DNA from: Gammaproteobacteria bacterium
GTDB taxonomy: Bacteria; Pseudomonadota; Gammaproteobacteria; Pseudomonadales; Pseudohongiellaceae
Length of the DNA: 64,000 nt
NCBI GenBank assembly: GCA_029245395.1
Contig: JAQWPL010000015.1
Location: 62,001-126,000 of the forward strand
Direction of reading: 5' to 3'
The position numbers and the translations under genes are program-made. This document shows positions 17,669-28,055 of this stretch, in pieces (the first letter of the stretch is position 1; every line of letters starts with the position of its first letter). The notes beneath the pieces were generated by a model that was given only the letters and a program-made list of their open reading frames with translations, did no database searches and was not told the DNA's origin.

Positions 17669-19093
17669 ATGTCAGTTTTGCGCGGACAATTCAGTTCAAA
17701 ACTCGGGTTTATTCTGGCCTCGGCTGGCTCTGCGGTGGGTATTGGGAACCTGGTCGGGTTTCCTGTCATGGCCTCCAAGAATGGTGGTGGTGCATTTCTT
17801 CTTATCTACCTTCTATTCATTGCTTTTGTGTGTTTCCCGGTCATGCTCGCGGAAATTTCCATGGGCCGTGCTTCACAGAAAAGTCCGGTTGGTGCTTTTC
17901 ATAATTTGTCTGATGGCAATCCGTATTGGCGTAAATTAGGCGGCCTGGGACTTATCACGCCTTTTTTTATTGGTGTTTTTTACATAGTCATTACCGTGTG
18001 GATTCTTATCTATCTTGTGCAATCAGCCATTGGAAATCTCGACGTCCTTGCCAATCCTGATACTTTCGGAGCAACCGTCTCTTCTCCGATAATGTTTGTC
18101 TATCTGGCGCCTTTGTTCTTTGTGCTGTTCACCATTCTTGCCCACGGGGTCAATGATGGCATTGAAAGAGCGGCTAAAATTCTTATGCCAACGCTGTTGG
18201 TTATGATGCTGCTGTTGATCATGTTTGTCCTAACTCTTGACAATGCTTCCGCAGGATTGGTGTTTTACCTGGTACCTGATTTTTCCAAAATTGATAGTGG
18301 TGTTATCAATTCTGCACTTAACCATGGCTTTTTTTCTCTTTCTCTGGGTATGGGCATTCTAATTACCTATGGTTCCTACCTGAACAAAAAGGAAAAGCTG
18401 GTAAGTTCCACACGCATGGTGGCTATTGCTGATACCGGCGTCGCCTTTTTAGCGGGCTTACTTGTTATCCCGGCCGTGTTTGCCATTGATCCGGGTGTTA
18501 ATGCGGATGAATTATCCGACTCAAGTATCAGCCTGATGTTCAGTTACTTGCCTCAGGTTTTTCTCTCCCTGCAAGAATTCGTAGGTTATTTTGGTGCTAG
18601 TCTGGTTTCCACCATGTTTTTCTTGTTGGTATTTCTGGCGGCACTGACATCTCTGGTATCCATCACAGAAATTCCCATTGCGTACTTTATTGATGAAAAA
18701 GAAAAATCGCGGCGTGAAGCAATTGTCTATATTGCAGTATCCATGGGCGTGTTCATACTCATCACAACAGTGTCATTCGGCATGAGTGATTTTTTCACCG
18801 GCTTTCTTAATTATGGTGGTTTGAGTAAATCCTTTTTTGACCTGATCTATGATGTGTTTTATGAAACCATACTGCCACTCATGGGGTTCATCGTGTGTAT
18901 GTTCGTTTGCTATCGCTGGAAGAAACATCGGATGAATGATGAAATCTCTCTTCAGGATGATGATTTCCATGGCTCTATTCTGGAAAAATATATAGGCGTT
19001 TCCCTGGGGACATTTATTCCTGTCATTCTGCTAGCAGTATTTGCAAACAACGTATCGAGAATTTATTTCGCCCACAATCTTTTCGGTTTCTAA
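17669..19093 (+). CDS. Sodium-dependent transporter of the NSS/SNF family
   Basis: A 474-residue inner-membrane symporter of the neurotransmitter:sodium symporter family, which imports amino acids or related solutes with Na+. The sodium site region is plain: [19 protein letters not shown] with [10 protein letters not shown]. About eleven hydrophobic segments follow, with [20 protein letters not shown] matching the unwound helix 6 region. It ends with a short charged stretch and a last helix. The start follows a run of eight G that may act as the ribosome-binding site. The ratA gene follows after 12 bp, so they may be co-transcribed. Substrate cannot be read from the sequence. Confidence 0.93.
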   Translation: MSVLRGQFSSKLGFILASAGSAVGIGNLVGFPVMASKNGGGAFLLIYLLFIAFVCFPVMLAEISMGRASQKSPVGAFHNLSDGNPYWRKLGGLGLITPFFIGVFYIVITVWILIYLVQSAIGNLDVLANPDTFGATVSSPIMFVYLAPLFFVLFTILAHGVNDGIERAAKILMPTLLVMMLLLIMFVLTLDNASAGLVFYLVPDFSKIDSGVINSALNHGFFSLSLGMGILITYGSYLNKKEKLVSSTRMVAIADTGVAFLAGLLVIPAVFAIDPGVNADELSDSSISLMFSYLPQVFLSLQEFVGYFGASLVSTMFFLLVFLAALTSLVSITEIPIAYFIDEKEKSRREAIVYIAVSMGVFILITTVSFGMSDFFTGFLNYGGLSKSFFDLIYDVFYETILPLMGFIVCMFVCYRWKKHRMNDEISLQDDDFHGSILEKYIGVSLGTFIPVILLAVFANNVSRIYFAHNLFGF

Positions 19094-19105
19094 GCGGGTC
19101 GACTT

Positions 19106-19543
19106 TTGACCCATATTAATCAAAGCGCATTATTGCCATATTCTGCCGGCCAGTTATTCGACCTGGTTAATGACATCGCATCCTATCCGGATTTTATGGA
19201 CGGCTGCAGTGATGTCGAGATCATTGAACAAAACCAGAATCAGATCACCGCCCGTCTGGAGCTGGGCAAAGCGGGATTGCGCTATGCTTTTACTACGTGC
19301 AATACCCTCAAGCCATCCGAAAGTATAACGATGACATTGGTAGAAGGGCCTTTTGAAAATTTTGCAGCAGCCTGGACTTTTCGCGCATTGGATGAAAATG
19401 CCTGCAAGGTAAGCCTGGATATGAAATTTGAATTTGCCTCAGGATTGGTGGATGTAGCCCTGAAACGACTGTTTGAAAGCACCAGCCGCAATCTGGTCAA
19501 TTCGGTGTGTAAGCGGGCGGAGCTTCTTCATGGAAGCCAATAA
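19106..19543 (+). CDS. ratA: RatA/COQ10-type START-domain protein
   Basis: A 145-residue SRPBCC (START-like) protein: YSAGQLFDLVNDIASYPDFM, then a beta-sheet ending WTFRALDENACKVSLDMKFEF and a C-terminal helix. In E. coli RatA was described as an inhibitor of 70S ribosome formation; relatives (COQ10) bind ubiquinone and aid respiration. Which applies here is open. Start is TTG 19106, the only codon that gives the full family N-terminus. It overlaps rnfH by 14 bp, a standard pairing in gammaproteobacteria. Confidence 0.92.
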   Translation: MTHINQSALLPYSAGQLFDLVNDIASYPDFMDGCSDVEIIEQNQNQITARLELGKAGLRYAFTTCNTLKPSESITMTLVEGPFENFAAAWTFRALDENACKVSLDMKFEFASGLVDVALKRLFESTSRNLVNSVCKRAELLHGSQ

Positions 19544-19862
19544 AAAAAATTTAGTTCGAGTCGAAGTGGTTTTTGCTTTACCTGACCATCAAACCATTGT
19601 CGCCATGTCAGTTGAGAAGGGCTGTACTGCCAGACAAGCCATGGAGATCTCCGGGTTAAAGGAGAAGTTTCCGGATACAGACTTTGACACACACTCCTTG
19701 GGTATTTTTTCACGGCCCTTGAACGGAATTGAGCTGCCCCTACCTGAGGATTATGTACTTGAGGAAGATGACAGGCTTGAAATTTATCGGCCTCTGGCCA
19801 GAGACCCTAAGCAAACGCGCCTGAACAGGGCAAAGAAAAACAGTGAATCAGGGAGAAAATGA
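19530..19862 (+). CDS. rnfH: RnfH-family ubiquitin-fold protein
   Basis: A 110-residue member of the RnfH (UPF0125) family with a beta-grasp fold: VRVEVVFALPDHQTIVAMSV, GIFSRPLNGIELPLPEDYVL and the closing DRLEIYRPLARDPKQTR. Despite the name, the link to the Rnf complex is weak; the steady association is with ratA. Start ATG 19530 (GGAG upstream) lies inside the end of ratA. It converges with bamE, 55 bp away; no terminator hairpin is visible between them. Confidence 0.92.
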   Translation: MEANKKNLVRVEVVFALPDHQTIVAMSVEKGCTARQAMEISGLKEKFPDTDFDTHSLGIFSRPLNGIELPLPEDYVLEEDDRLEIYRPLARDPKQTRLNRAKKNSESGRK

Positions 19863-19917
19863 AAAGTTAACGGACGCAAAGCAGGTCGTTCTACACGGCG
19901 AAATATAAAGTGAACAA

Positions 19918-20331
19918 TTAGTCCTGCTGAACAACAGATATATCGGTGGGCTCATCCTGGACAGATTCGTTACCAAATTGCTCATTTTCCGGGGTTTGTT
20001 CGAAATCCCCTGTGAAGTGAGTAAGTTGGTTGTTTTCAAAAAACACGGTCAGGGTTTCCTGCACTCGTTCACCGCCGCCAGGTTGAAAACTGTAAAGATA
20101 ATCCCAGCGGTCCTGATCAAAAGTGTCTTTTATCAGTGGGGTTCCCAGGATGAAGTTGACTTGACGTTTGGTCAGGCCTGGACGCAATTGATCAATCATT
20201 TCCTGAGTAACGATATTGCCCTGGGGAATATTGAGGCGATACACACCAGGAAAGGCGAAAGACGTGACGCTGCCGCAACTGCCAAGCAGAAGCGAAATAC
20301 ATACAATGAATGTCACTGAAATGAAGCGCAA
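19918..20331 (-). CDS. bamE: Outer-membrane protein assembly factor BamE
   Basis: BamE is a lipoprotein of the BAM complex, which inserts beta-barrel proteins in the outer membrane. The 137 residues have a lipobox (LLGSC, Cys19) and the family core [38 protein letters not shown] and [13 protein letters not shown]. The acidic tail after FTGDF is longer than in E. coli and probably disordered. It is divergent from fur, the usual order in gammaproteobacteria. Confidence 0.95.
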   Translation of the reverse strand: MRFISVTFIVCISLLLGSCGSVTSFAFPGVYRLNIPQGNIVTQEMIDQLRPGLTKRQVNFILGTPLIKDTFDQDRWDYLYSFQPGGGERVQETLTVFFENNQLTHFTGDFEQTPENEQFGNESVQDEPTDISVVQQD

Positions 20332-20473
20332 TGTCGTTCAGCCTTTTACAAAAAATCCGAAGAAGGCATAATACCTGAAAGCTGACAGGGATGTTAAGAG
20401 TCTGATTTCAGGCTATTGTCCAAACAGCAGTACTAATAGCAGTAAAAATGCGGTTCATAGAGGTTTGTCCGGA

Positions 20474-20887
20474 ATGAGTTTAGAAAACCAGGAGTTACGC
20501 AAAGCGGGGCTAAAAGTCACTCTGCCACGCGTCAAAATCATGCAGATACTGGAATCTGCTGAATCCCGGCATATGAGCGCGGAAGATGTCTATAAAGCTT
20601 TACGTGATGCAGATGAAGACGTGGGCCTGGCAACTGTCTATCGGGTGCTGACCCAGTTTGAATCTGCAGGTCTGGTAACTCGCCATCATTTTGAGGGCGG
20701 ACATTCCGTGTTCGAGATGATGCCTGATGATCACCATGATCATGTGGTCTGTACCAAATGCGGCAGGGTCGATGAATTTTACGATGAAATTATCGAACAA
20801 CAGCAGAGCAAGGCAGCGGAAAAGCTGGGATTTACGATATCTGACCATTCCCTCTATATTTACGGGTTATGTGCAGATTGCCAGTAA
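20474..20887 (+). CDS. fur: Ferric uptake regulator Fur
   Basis: Fur represses iron-uptake genes when bound to Fe2+. The 137 residues show the winged-helix domain (GLKVTLPRVKIMQILE, SAEDVYKALRD, GLATVYRVLTQFESAGLV) and the metal region GGHSVFEMMPDDHHDHVVC with CTKCG and the closing CADC zinc cysteines. ATG 20474 has AGAGG about ten bases upstream; TTG 20465 is an in-frame alternative. The gene converges with recN; an 11-bp inverted repeat lies between them. Confidence 0.96.
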   Translation: MSLENQELRKAGLKVTLPRVKIMQILESAESRHMSAEDVYKALRDADEDVGLATVYRVLTQFESAGLVTRHHFEGGHSVFEMMPDDHHDHVVCTKCGRVDEFYDEIIEQQQSKAAEKLGFTISDHSLYIYGLCADCQ

Positions 20888-20908
20888 GAATAAAAAAGTC
20901 TCCAGCCG

Positions 20909-20983
20909 CAAGCTACAAGAAAAACTTTCAGTATTTCTAGACTCTTAAAGCTCAGGAATCATCCTTTTCAAGCTTGTAGCTTG
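20909..20983. repeat. Inverted repeat between fur and recN (REP-like)
   Basis: CAAGCTACAAG at 20909-20919 and its perfect complement CTTGTAGCTTG at 20973-20983, 53 bases apart, between convergent genes. The sequence resembles REP-type repeats of gammaproteobacteria (AGCCGCAAGCT...), and may act in 3'-end stability. No poly-T follows directly. Confidence 0.6.
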
Positions 20984-20984
20984 T

Positions 20985-22649
20985 TCAGGCCAGCAACTCC
21001 TTGGCATGGGCCCGAGACTTATCAGAAATTTTCTCACCTCCCAGCATGCGCGCAATTTCGTCAATTCTTTCCTGTTTGTTTAGATTTTTAAGTTGCGTCG
21101 CCGTTGACTCCTTGTCTGAGGATTTGCTGACATAGAGATGGTGATGTCCCTGGCTTGCAACCTGGGGTTGGTGAGTTACACAAAGCACCTGACCTTTATT
21201 CCCCAGTTGGCGCAGAAGCTCACCGACTGATTTTGCTACACCACCGCCGATCCCAACATCTACTTCGTCAAAGACCAAGGAAGGGATAGAAGATGTTTGA
21301 GCCGTGACTACTTGAATGGCCAGGCTAATACGGGAAAGCTCTCCACCTGAAGCAATCTTTACCAGTGGCCGCGGCGGTTGCCCCGGGTTGGTGGTGACCA
21401 AAAATTCAATGCCTTCCAATCCAGAGATCTTTGGTGTTGAATCGCTGAATAGGGTCAGAGCGACACTGAAACTAGCCGACTCCATGCCCAGTCCGACCAA
21501 TTGGTTATTGATTTCCTTCGACAGTTTGCTCGCACCTTTGTCTCTGGCATTACTGAGTTTTCCGGCTGTAGCCCGGTAAAGGGAGAGCAGCTTTTCCAGC
21601 TCTTCCTGGATTAGTTCAATTTGTACATCTGCTTCGCTTAGCCCGGATAGTTCATCTGAAAGTCTCAGAAAAAGAGCTGAAAGCTCTGAAGCGGAGACAT
21701 GATGTTTGCGGGCAAGTTGATGAATCAGTCCAAGCTTCAGGTCAATTTCTTCAAGGCGTTGGGGGTCAATTTCAAACTGGTCAATGGCATGTTTAAGGGT
21801 TGATGTGGCTTCTTCCACCTGGATGAGTGCCGTTTTGAGCATCGAACCTGCTTCCTCGGTATGTTTGCTGGCATAGGGAATATTCTGAAGCAGGGCGACA
21901 GCTTTATTCAGGGATTGCTCCAGGTTGAGTTCCTCATTGTCACTACTCAGATCCAGAACCTCCTGGATGACCTGCATTGAGGATTCACTATGGCTGAGTA
22001 TTTTATGCTCATCATCAAGACTTTCCAATTCACTTTCGCCAAGGTTCAGTTCTTCAAGTTCTTTTACCTGGTAACTGAGCAACTGATATTGGGCATTGGA
22101 CTCTTCAGCACGGTTTTTGATCTGTTCGAGCTCTGCATTAAGTTGGCGCCATTTTGTGGCCAGCGTCCTGACTTCTGAAGCTTCCTGTTGAAGTCCACAA
22201 TAGTCATCCAGCAATCGTTGATGGGTCGATGTTTTCAGTAGGGATTGATGTTCATGCTGGCTATGGATATCGACCAGCATTTCTCCCAGATCACGCAAGT
22301 TGACTAGAGTAGTTGGCTGACCATTGATATATGCTCTTGAACGTCCGTCTTTTGAAACCACTCTTCGCAGGATGCAACTGTTGTCGTCAGTATCGAAGTC
22401 ATTCTGCTTCAGCCAATGTGTCACGTCAGGATTGTCTGGCAGGGTAAAACAGGCGGTTATATCTGCACGCTCCGCGCCACCCCGGATGACATCACGGTCT
22501 GCTCGGTCTCCCAGGGTCAGTCCCAGGGCATCCAGCATAATGGATTTCCCTGCACCGGTTTCACCAGTGAGAACGGTCATACCGGACTCCAGTTCGATTT
22601 CCAACTGATCGACTATGGCAAAATTATTGATGGTGAGTTGCTGCAGCAT
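20985..22649 (-). CDS. recN: DNA repair protein RecN
   Basis: RecN is an SMC-like ATPase that acts early in double-strand break repair, holding DNA ends for RecA. The 554 residues show the N-terminal ATPase half with Walker A GETGAGKS (29-36), long coiled-coil-forming stretches in the middle, the signature LVKIASGGELSRISLAIQVV, and Walker B PSLVFDEVDVGIGG. It ends with the family's AHAKELLA. It is divergent from grpE and shares the 181-bp promoter region that contains a sigma-32-type promoter. Confidence 0.96.
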   Translation of the reverse strand: MLQQLTINNFAIVDQLEIELESGMTVLTGETGAGKSIMLDALGLTLGDRADRDVIRGGAERADITACFTLPDNPDVTHWLKQNDFDTDDNSCILRRVVSKDGRSRAYINGQPTTLVNLRDLGEMLVDIHSQHEHQSLLKTSTHQRLLDDYCGLQQEASEVRTLATKWRQLNAELEQIKNRAEESNAQYQLLSYQVKELEELNLGESELESLDDEHKILSHSESSMQVIQEVLDLSSDNEELNLEQSLNKAVALLQNIPYASKHTEEAGSMLKTALIQVEEATSTLKHAIDQFEIDPQRLEEIDLKLGLIHQLARKHHVSASELSALFLRLSDELSGLSEADVQIELIQEELEKLLSLYRATAGKLSNARDKGASKLSKEINNQLVGLGMESASFSVALTLFSDSTPKISGLEGIEFLVTTNPGQPPRPLVKIASGGELSRISLAIQVVTAQTSSIPSLVFDEVDVGIGGGVAKSVGELLRQLGNKGQVLCVTHQPQVASQGHHHLYVSKSSDKESTATQLKNLNKQERIDEIARMLGGEKISDKSRAHAKELLA

Positions 22650-22755
22650 AGGGTCAGATTATAACGGCTAGTTGCTCCAATAAACCTTAATTCTTGTACA
22701 GATTATTAATCCGTTTAGATGGTTTTGTTCCTTTCAAAAAAAGTCTGCTTTTTCC

Positions 22756-22783
22756 CTTGATTATCAGTCTGTTGCCCCCATAT
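22756..22783 (+). promoter_or_regulatory. Heat-shock (sigma-32 type) promoter of grpE
   Basis: A -35 element CTTGAT (22756-22761, in CCCTTGATT) and -10 element CCCCATAT (22776-22783) are separated by 14 bases, a near match to the RpoH consensus CTTGAA-N14-CCCCATnT. It lies about 48 bp before the grpE start. Confidence 0.8.
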
Positions 22784-22830
22784 AGCGGATATTCAGATGC
22801 CTAATACAGATTTTTAGCCGGAGGAAAACC

Positions 22831-23448
22831 ATGGCGGGCGAAGATGTAGAAAAAGAAGTCGCTGACGGGGCTGATGAAGAGAGCTTAAAGAATAAAGCGC
22901 AAGAGACACCGGAAAATACAGGAAAGCAACCGGGTTCCAGTGATTCACCAGAGCAGGAAGACAATAGTGAAGTCGATGAAATGATTGAAGAAGCTGTGGA
23001 AGCGGCACTGGCAGAGCAGCAGGATATGGTGCTTCGGGCCCAGGCGGAAGTACAAAACATGCGGCGCCGTTGTGAGCAGGATGTTGAGAGAGCGCATAAG
23101 TTTGCTCTGGAAAAATTCAGCGGAGAACTTCTCACGGTCATTGACAATCTTGAACGCGCGCTGCAGGCAGTTACGGATACCAAGGATGAGAAGGTCAAGG
23201 CTCTCTATGAGGGAGTTGAGCTTACCCTGAAAGGTTTTGTGGAAACACTGGATAAATTCAATATCGAGCAGGTAGATCCAGAAGGAGAGCCTTTCGATCC
23301 ACAGCAACATGAAGCCATGTCAATTGTGGAAAACGATGATGTTGAACCCAATACAGTGCTTACAGTGGTGCAAAAAGGCTATCTGTTACATGGACGAGTC
23401 ATCAGACCGGCCATGGTGATGGTGTCCAAGGCATCAGTGAAAAAGTAA
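22831..23448 (+). CDS. grpE: Nucleotide exchange factor GrpE
   Basis: GrpE releases ADP from DnaK. The 205 residues comprise an acidic, probably disordered N-terminus (about 60 residues), a long helix ([20 protein letters not shown]), and the C-terminal wing with [20 protein letters not shown] and the closing [23 protein letters not shown] site precedes ATG 22831. A sigma-32-type promoter lies upstream, and dnaK follows 149 bp later with a second such promoter. Confidence 0.97.
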   Translation: MAGEDVEKEVADGADEESLKNKAQETPENTGKQPGSSDSPEQEDNSEVDEMIEEAVEAALAEQQDMVLRAQAEVQNMRRRCEQDVERAHKFALEKFSGELLTVIDNLERALQAVTDTKDEKVKALYEGVELTLKGFVETLDKFNIEQVDPEGEPFDPQQHEAMSIVENDDVEPNTVLTVVQKGYLLHGRVIRPAMVMVSKASVKK

Positions 23449-23476
23449 TAAATTACAGTAAAACATGCCTGCAGGC

Positions 23477-23504
23477 CTTGAAATATAAGGTGCTGGGCCA
23501 ATAT
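23477..23504 (+). promoter_or_regulatory. Sigma-32-like promoter of dnaK
   Basis: Perfect -35 CTTGAA (23477-23482), 14-base spacer, and a -10 element GCCAATAT (23497-23504) that fits CCCCATnT at six of eight positions if n is free. It lies about 93 bp before dnaK, giving dnaK its own heat-shock start in addition to read-through from grpE. Confidence 0.6.
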
Positions 23505-23597
23505 AGAACTTATTGACGCGACAATCGCGTAAGAATCGAGACAGAATCGACAAAGCTGCAGAGATGTAGCGACAGAATAAGCTGGAGATACGACATT

Positions 23598-25517
23598 ATG
23601 GGCAAAATTATTGGTATAGACCTGGGCACAACGAATTCCTGTGTGGCTATCATGGAAGGAGGAAAGGCCAAGGTCATAGAAAACGCAGAAGGCGACCGCA
23701 CTACCCCTTCAATCATCGCCTATACGGAAGATGGGGAGACTCTGGTAGGGCAGCCGGCAAAACGCCAGGCTGTTACCAACCCGGATAACACTCTGTTTGC
23801 CATCAAGCGTCTGATCGGACGTCAGTTCGATGACGATGTAGTTCAGAAAGACATCAAAATGGTGCCTTACAAAATCGTCAAGGCAGACAATGGTGATGCC
23901 TGGGTGGAAGCCCATGGTGAAACCATGGCACCACCGCAGATTGCTGCACAGATCCTGATGAAAATGAAGAAAACCGCTGAGGACTACCTGGGTGAGGAAG
24001 TTACTGAGGCTGTAGTCACTGTGCCTGCTTATTTCAACGATTCTCAACGCCAGGCCACCAAGGATGCGGGCAAGATTGCCGGTCTGGATGTGAAACGCAT
24101 CATCAATGAGCCGACAGCTGCTGCCCTGGCTTATGGAATGGACAAGAAAGCTGGCGATTCCACCATTGCTGTCTATGACCTTGGGGGCGGTACCTTCGAT
24201 ATCTCCATCATTGAGATTGCGGAAACAGATGGCGAACATTCCTTTGAAGTGCTCTCCACTAACGGTGACACATTTCTGGGGGGTGAGGACTTCGATCTAC
24301 GTTTGATCGACTTTCTAGCCGACCAATTCAAGAAAGAAAGCGGAATGGATCTGCACAATGACCCATTGGCTCTGCAGCGCCTGAAAGAAGCGGCGGAAAA
24401 GGCCAAAATCGAATTGTCTTCGTCGCAACACACTGAAGTGAATCTGCCATACATCACGGCGGATGCCAGTGGTCCAAAACATCTGGTGGTAAAACTGACC
24501 CGCTCGAAACTGGAGTCCCTGGTGGAAGAACTGGTCGAGCGTACCCTTGGGCCTTTGAAAACAGCATTGAAAGATGCCGACCTGAGCGTATCTGACATCG
24601 ATGACGTGATTTTAGTTGGCGGGCAGACACGTATGCCACTGGTACAAAAGAAAGTGACCGATTTCTTCGGTAAGGATTCGCGCAAGGATGTGAACCCCGA
24701 TGAAGCGGTTGCCATGGGAGCTTCTATTCAGGCCGCTGTATTGGCTGGCGAAGTGACCGATGTTCTTCTGCTGGATGTGACTCCATTGTCTCTTGGTATT
24801 GAAACCCTGGGTGGTGTTGCCAGCGTGCTGATTGACAAGAATACGACTATCCCTTGCAACAAAAAGCAGACTTTTTCCACAGCTGATGACAACCAGACTG
24901 CAGTGACCATCCATGTTGTGCAGGGTGAACGCAAGCAAGCAGTCCAGAATAAATCCCTGGGCCGTTTTGATCTGTCTGATATTCCACCGTCACCTCGTGG
25001 CATGCCTCAGATTGAAGTGAGCTTTGACCTTAATGCGGACGGTATTTTGAATGTGTCTGCGAAAGACATGGCTACTGGTAAAGAACAGTCGATTGTCATC
25101 AAAGCATCCAGTGGTTTGTCTGATGAGGAAGTCGAGAAAATGGTTCAGGATGCCGAATCTCATGTTGAAGAAGATAAGAAGTTTGAAGAGCTTATCAACG
25201 CCCGTAATCAGGCTGATGGTCTGGTTCATGCTACCAGGAAGACACTGACTGAAGCAGAAGATAAAGTAGAAGGCGATGAGAAAGAGCAAATCGAGACGGC
25301 TATCACTGCCCTTGAAGAAGCGCTTAAAGGCGATGATCTGGCAGAGATCGAAGCAAAAACCAAAGAATTGACAGATGCGTCTACTGGGCTGGTACAGCGT
25401 ATGTATGCCGAAGCCCAGGCTGCTGCTGAAGGTGAAGAAGCAACCGCAGAACCGGATGCTGGACCTGATGATGCCGTCGATGCTGAATTTGAGGAAGTCA
25501 AAGAAGACGAAAAGTAA
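23598..25517 (+). CDS. dnaK: Molecular chaperone DnaK (Hsp70)
   Basis: DnaK binds unfolded peptides in an ATP-driven cycle with DnaJ and GrpE. The 639 residues match E. coli DnaK in length. Visible ATPase motifs are [43 protein letters not shown] and [12 protein letters not shown]; the linker [19 protein letters not shown] leads into the substrate domain, and the end is the conserved acidic tail (EEVKEDEK). A sigma-32-like promoter precedes it. The gap to dnaJ holds a GC-rich hairpin. Confidence 0.99.
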   Translation: MGKIIGIDLGTTNSCVAIMEGGKAKVIENAEGDRTTPSIIAYTEDGETLVGQPAKRQAVTNPDNTLFAIKRLIGRQFDDDVVQKDIKMVPYKIVKADNGDAWVEAHGETMAPPQIAAQILMKMKKTAEDYLGEEVTEAVVTVPAYFNDSQRQATKDAGKIAGLDVKRIINEPTAAALAYGMDKKAGDSTIAVYDLGGGTFDISIIEIAETDGEHSFEVLSTNGDTFLGGEDFDLRLIDFLADQFKKESGMDLHNDPLALQRLKEAAEKAKIELSSSQHTEVNLPYITADASGPKHLVVKLTRSKLESLVEELVERTLGPLKTALKDADLSVSDIDDVILVGGQTRMPLVQKKVTDFFGKDSRKDVNPDEAVAMGASIQAAVLAGEVTDVLLLDVTPLSLGIETLGGVASVLIDKNTTIPCNKKQTFSTADDNQTAVTIHVVQGERKQAVQNKSLGRFDLSDIPPSPRGMPQIEVSFDLNADGILNVSAKDMATGKEQSIVIKASSGLSDEEVEKMVQDAESHVEEDKKFEELINARNQADGLVHATRKTLTEAEDKVEGDEKEQIETAITALEEALKGDDLAEIEAKTKELTDASTGLVQRMYAEAQAAAEGEEATAEPDAGPDDAVDAEFEEVKEDEK

Positions 25518-25595
25518 TTCGCTTCTTCAGGAATAATACAACAATCGTAGGGACGTAAATTAAAGCGCCCCTGTCGGATCAAAGTATTTTGATGT

Positions 25596-25619
25596 AAGGG
25601 CGGCCGGTAGGTCGCCTTT
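25596..25619. repeat. GC-rich hairpin between dnaK and dnaJ
   Basis: AAGGGCGGCC, loop GGTA, GGTCGCCTTT: a 10-bp stem with two G.U pairs. It has no poly-T tail, so it is more likely a processing or attenuating hairpin, or one of a dispersed family (see also 26819 and 54856). Confidence 0.7.
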
Positions 25620-25650
25620 GCATTATTTTGATTCCAATTCCGGAAATAGT

Positions 25651-26772
25651 ATGGACAAACGAGATTATTACGAAGTACTGGGTGTAGAGCGTAGTGCCGA
25701 TAGTGCTGAACTCAAAAAAGCCTATCGCCGCATTGCCATGAAAAATCACCCGGATCGTAATCCCGGAGACGATGAGTCGGAAACAATCTTCAAGGAAGCT
25801 AATGAGGCTTACGAAGTTCTGAGTAACGCTGAAAAACGTAGTGCATATGATCAATTTGGTCACGCCGGCGTTGGCAACATGGGTGGCGGAGCAGGCGCTG
25901 GTTCACAGGGTTTCGGTGATATCTTTGGTGACATCTTCGGCGATATATTCGGGGGCGGAGGTTCCCGAAGTCATGTCCAGCGCGGAGCAGACCTCAGTTA
26001 CACCCTCAGTTTGAGCCTGGAAGACGCGGTCAAAGGCACCGAAGTTAAAATCCGAATTCCCACTACTACACAATGTGAAACCTGTGAAGGCTCCGGTGCA
26101 AAGAAAGGCACGACACCAGAAAACTGTGCAACCTGTAACGGCGTGGGCCAAGTTCGCATGCGCCAGGGGCCGTTCTCTGTACAGCAAGCCTGTCCCCGTT
26201 GTCAGGGTGCTGGCAAAACCATCAAGGACCCCTGTCATATCTGCCACGGTCGCGGCAATGTCGAAGAAACCAAAACACTGTCTGTCAAGGTTCCTGCAGG
26301 TGTGGACGAAGGAGACAGAATACGTCTCACGGGCGAAGGTGAAGCTGGGCTTCACGGCGGTCCTCCGGGTGATCTCTATGTCCAGATGGCTGTCAAGAAG
26401 CATCCAATTTTCGAGCGTGATGGCAGTAACCTCTTTTGCGAGATTCCTATCAGCTTTGTCGATGCGGCTATGGGCGGCGAATTGGAAGTACCTACTCTGG
26501 AAGGTAAGGTAAAACTGAAGATCCCGACTGAAACTCAAACCGGTAAATTATTTCGCCTTCGCAACAAAGGTGTCACACCTGTCAGAGGCGGCTCCCCTGG
26601 AGACCTGTTGTGCAAGGTAGTCGTGGAAACGCCTATCAAACTGACTCGGAAGCAAAAGGATCTATTGACCGAGTTCCAGGAAATCCAGGAAAGCCAGGGC
26701 AACAAGCAGTCGCCAAGGCGATCAAGCTGGTTTGACGGTGTTAAAAAGTTTGTTGATGCATTAAAGTCTTAA
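25651..26772 (+). CDS. dnaJ: Co-chaperone DnaJ (Hsp40)
   Basis: DnaJ delivers substrates to DnaK and stimulates its ATPase. The 373 residues show the J domain ([20 protein letters not shown] with HPD), a Gly/Phe-rich region with [16 protein letters not shown], the zinc region of four CxxCxGxG motifs ([32 protein letters not shown]), and the C-terminal substrate domains. ATG 25651 gives the standard [10 protein letters not shown] start; an upstream TTG in frame at 25618 adds no family residues. Confidence 0.98.
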   Translation: MDKRDYYEVLGVERSADSAELKKAYRRIAMKNHPDRNPGDDESETIFKEANEAYEVLSNAEKRSAYDQFGHAGVGNMGGGAGAGSQGFGDIFGDIFGDIFGGGGSRSHVQRGADLSYTLSLSLEDAVKGTEVKIRIPTTTQCETCEGSGAKKGTTPENCATCNGVGQVRMRQGPFSVQQACPRCQGAGKTIKDPCHICHGRGNVEETKTLSVKVPAGVDEGDRIRLTGEGEAGLHGGPPGDLYVQMAVKKHPIFERDGSNLFCEIPISFVDAAMGGELEVPTLEGKVKLKIPTETQTGKLFRLRNKGVTPVRGGSPGDLLCKVVVETPIKLTRKQKDLLTEFQEIQESQGNKQSPRRSSWFDGVKKFVDALKS

Positions 26773-26818
26773 ACCAAAGTCGCGAAAGAAAGCCGTATGC
26801 TCAAGAGAACGAAAATAA

Positions 26819-26847
26819 TGTAGGGGTTGCCGGCCGGTCGCCCATAC
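26819..26847. repeat. GC-rich palindromic repeat before dapB
   Basis: TGTAGGGGTTGCCGGCC followed by GGTCGCCCATAC: an imperfect palindrome with the same GCCGG..GGTCGCC core as the hairpins at 25596 and 54856. Confidence 0.55.
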
Positions 26848-26861
26848 TTTAAATCATGTAA

Positions 26862-27677
<816 letters not shown>

Positions 27678-27848
27678 CTGAAAAATAATCAGGTTTTTGC
27701 AATGTTGTCGTGGACAAACTGAGGCCTTTTTCATACAATATTTTTTCAGTATGAAGACACTGAGACAGGCAAAATTCGAACCTATTGTTATACAAATAGT
27801 TCAGCGATTAGTTCGACAAATAGTCCAAAACAAAGGACTGAAAAGAAT

Positions 27849-27944
27849 ATGAAAAAGCGGATTGGGCTTACCCCATTCCGCTTTTTTTTGAGATCTTTTA
27901 TTTGCCTTGTTTCCAAAGGTGTTCTGATTTCTCTTGATACTTAA
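27849..27944 (+). CDS. Possible 31-residue leader peptide overlapping a terminator
   Basis: The frame from ATG 27849 to TAA 27944 encodes a short basic and hydrophobic peptide beginning MKKRIGLTPFRFFLRS. AAAGGA lies 11 bases upstream. The whole terminator hairpin is translated within codons 2-14, so ribosome position would decide whether the hairpin forms, the layout of a transcription attenuator before carAB. Translation is unproven; the frame could be accidental. Confidence 0.35.
   Translation: MKKRIGLTPFRFFLRSFICLVSKGVLISLDT
27852..27889 (+). terminator. Terminator/attenuator hairpin before carA
   Basis: AAAAAGCGGA-TTGGG, loop CTTA, then CCCCATTCCGC followed by eight T. One bulge interrupts the stem. 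It lies 174 bases after dapB and 166 before carA, so it ends the dapB transcript or attenuates car. A-tracts on the other side make it two-way. Confidence 0.85.
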
Positions 27945-28055
27945 TTACGTTCAGTCGGTTCTTACCGGTTGAAGGTTTTTGCGAGCCAGATTTAGGTAGC
28001 GAATGAGTAAATATAGCAATGAAATCAGGTAGCTGAGTTACGCAAAGAGGATTTT

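Larger units (their letters stand above)
27678..28055 (+). other. carAB leader region
   Basis: 378 bases between dapB and carA. It holds an AT-rich stretch with repeated AATAGTTC/GATTAGTTCG words (about 27795-27830), a 31-codon open frame starting at 27849, and a strong hairpin-terminator inside that frame. The carA promoter is not clear enough to mark. Confidence 0.6.

Noticed and set aside
23709-24239. Long frames on the minus strand opposite dnaK
   Set aside because: They are mirror effects of the coding bias of dnaK and have no domain signs; the same holds for antisense frames opposite carB, infB and ftsH.
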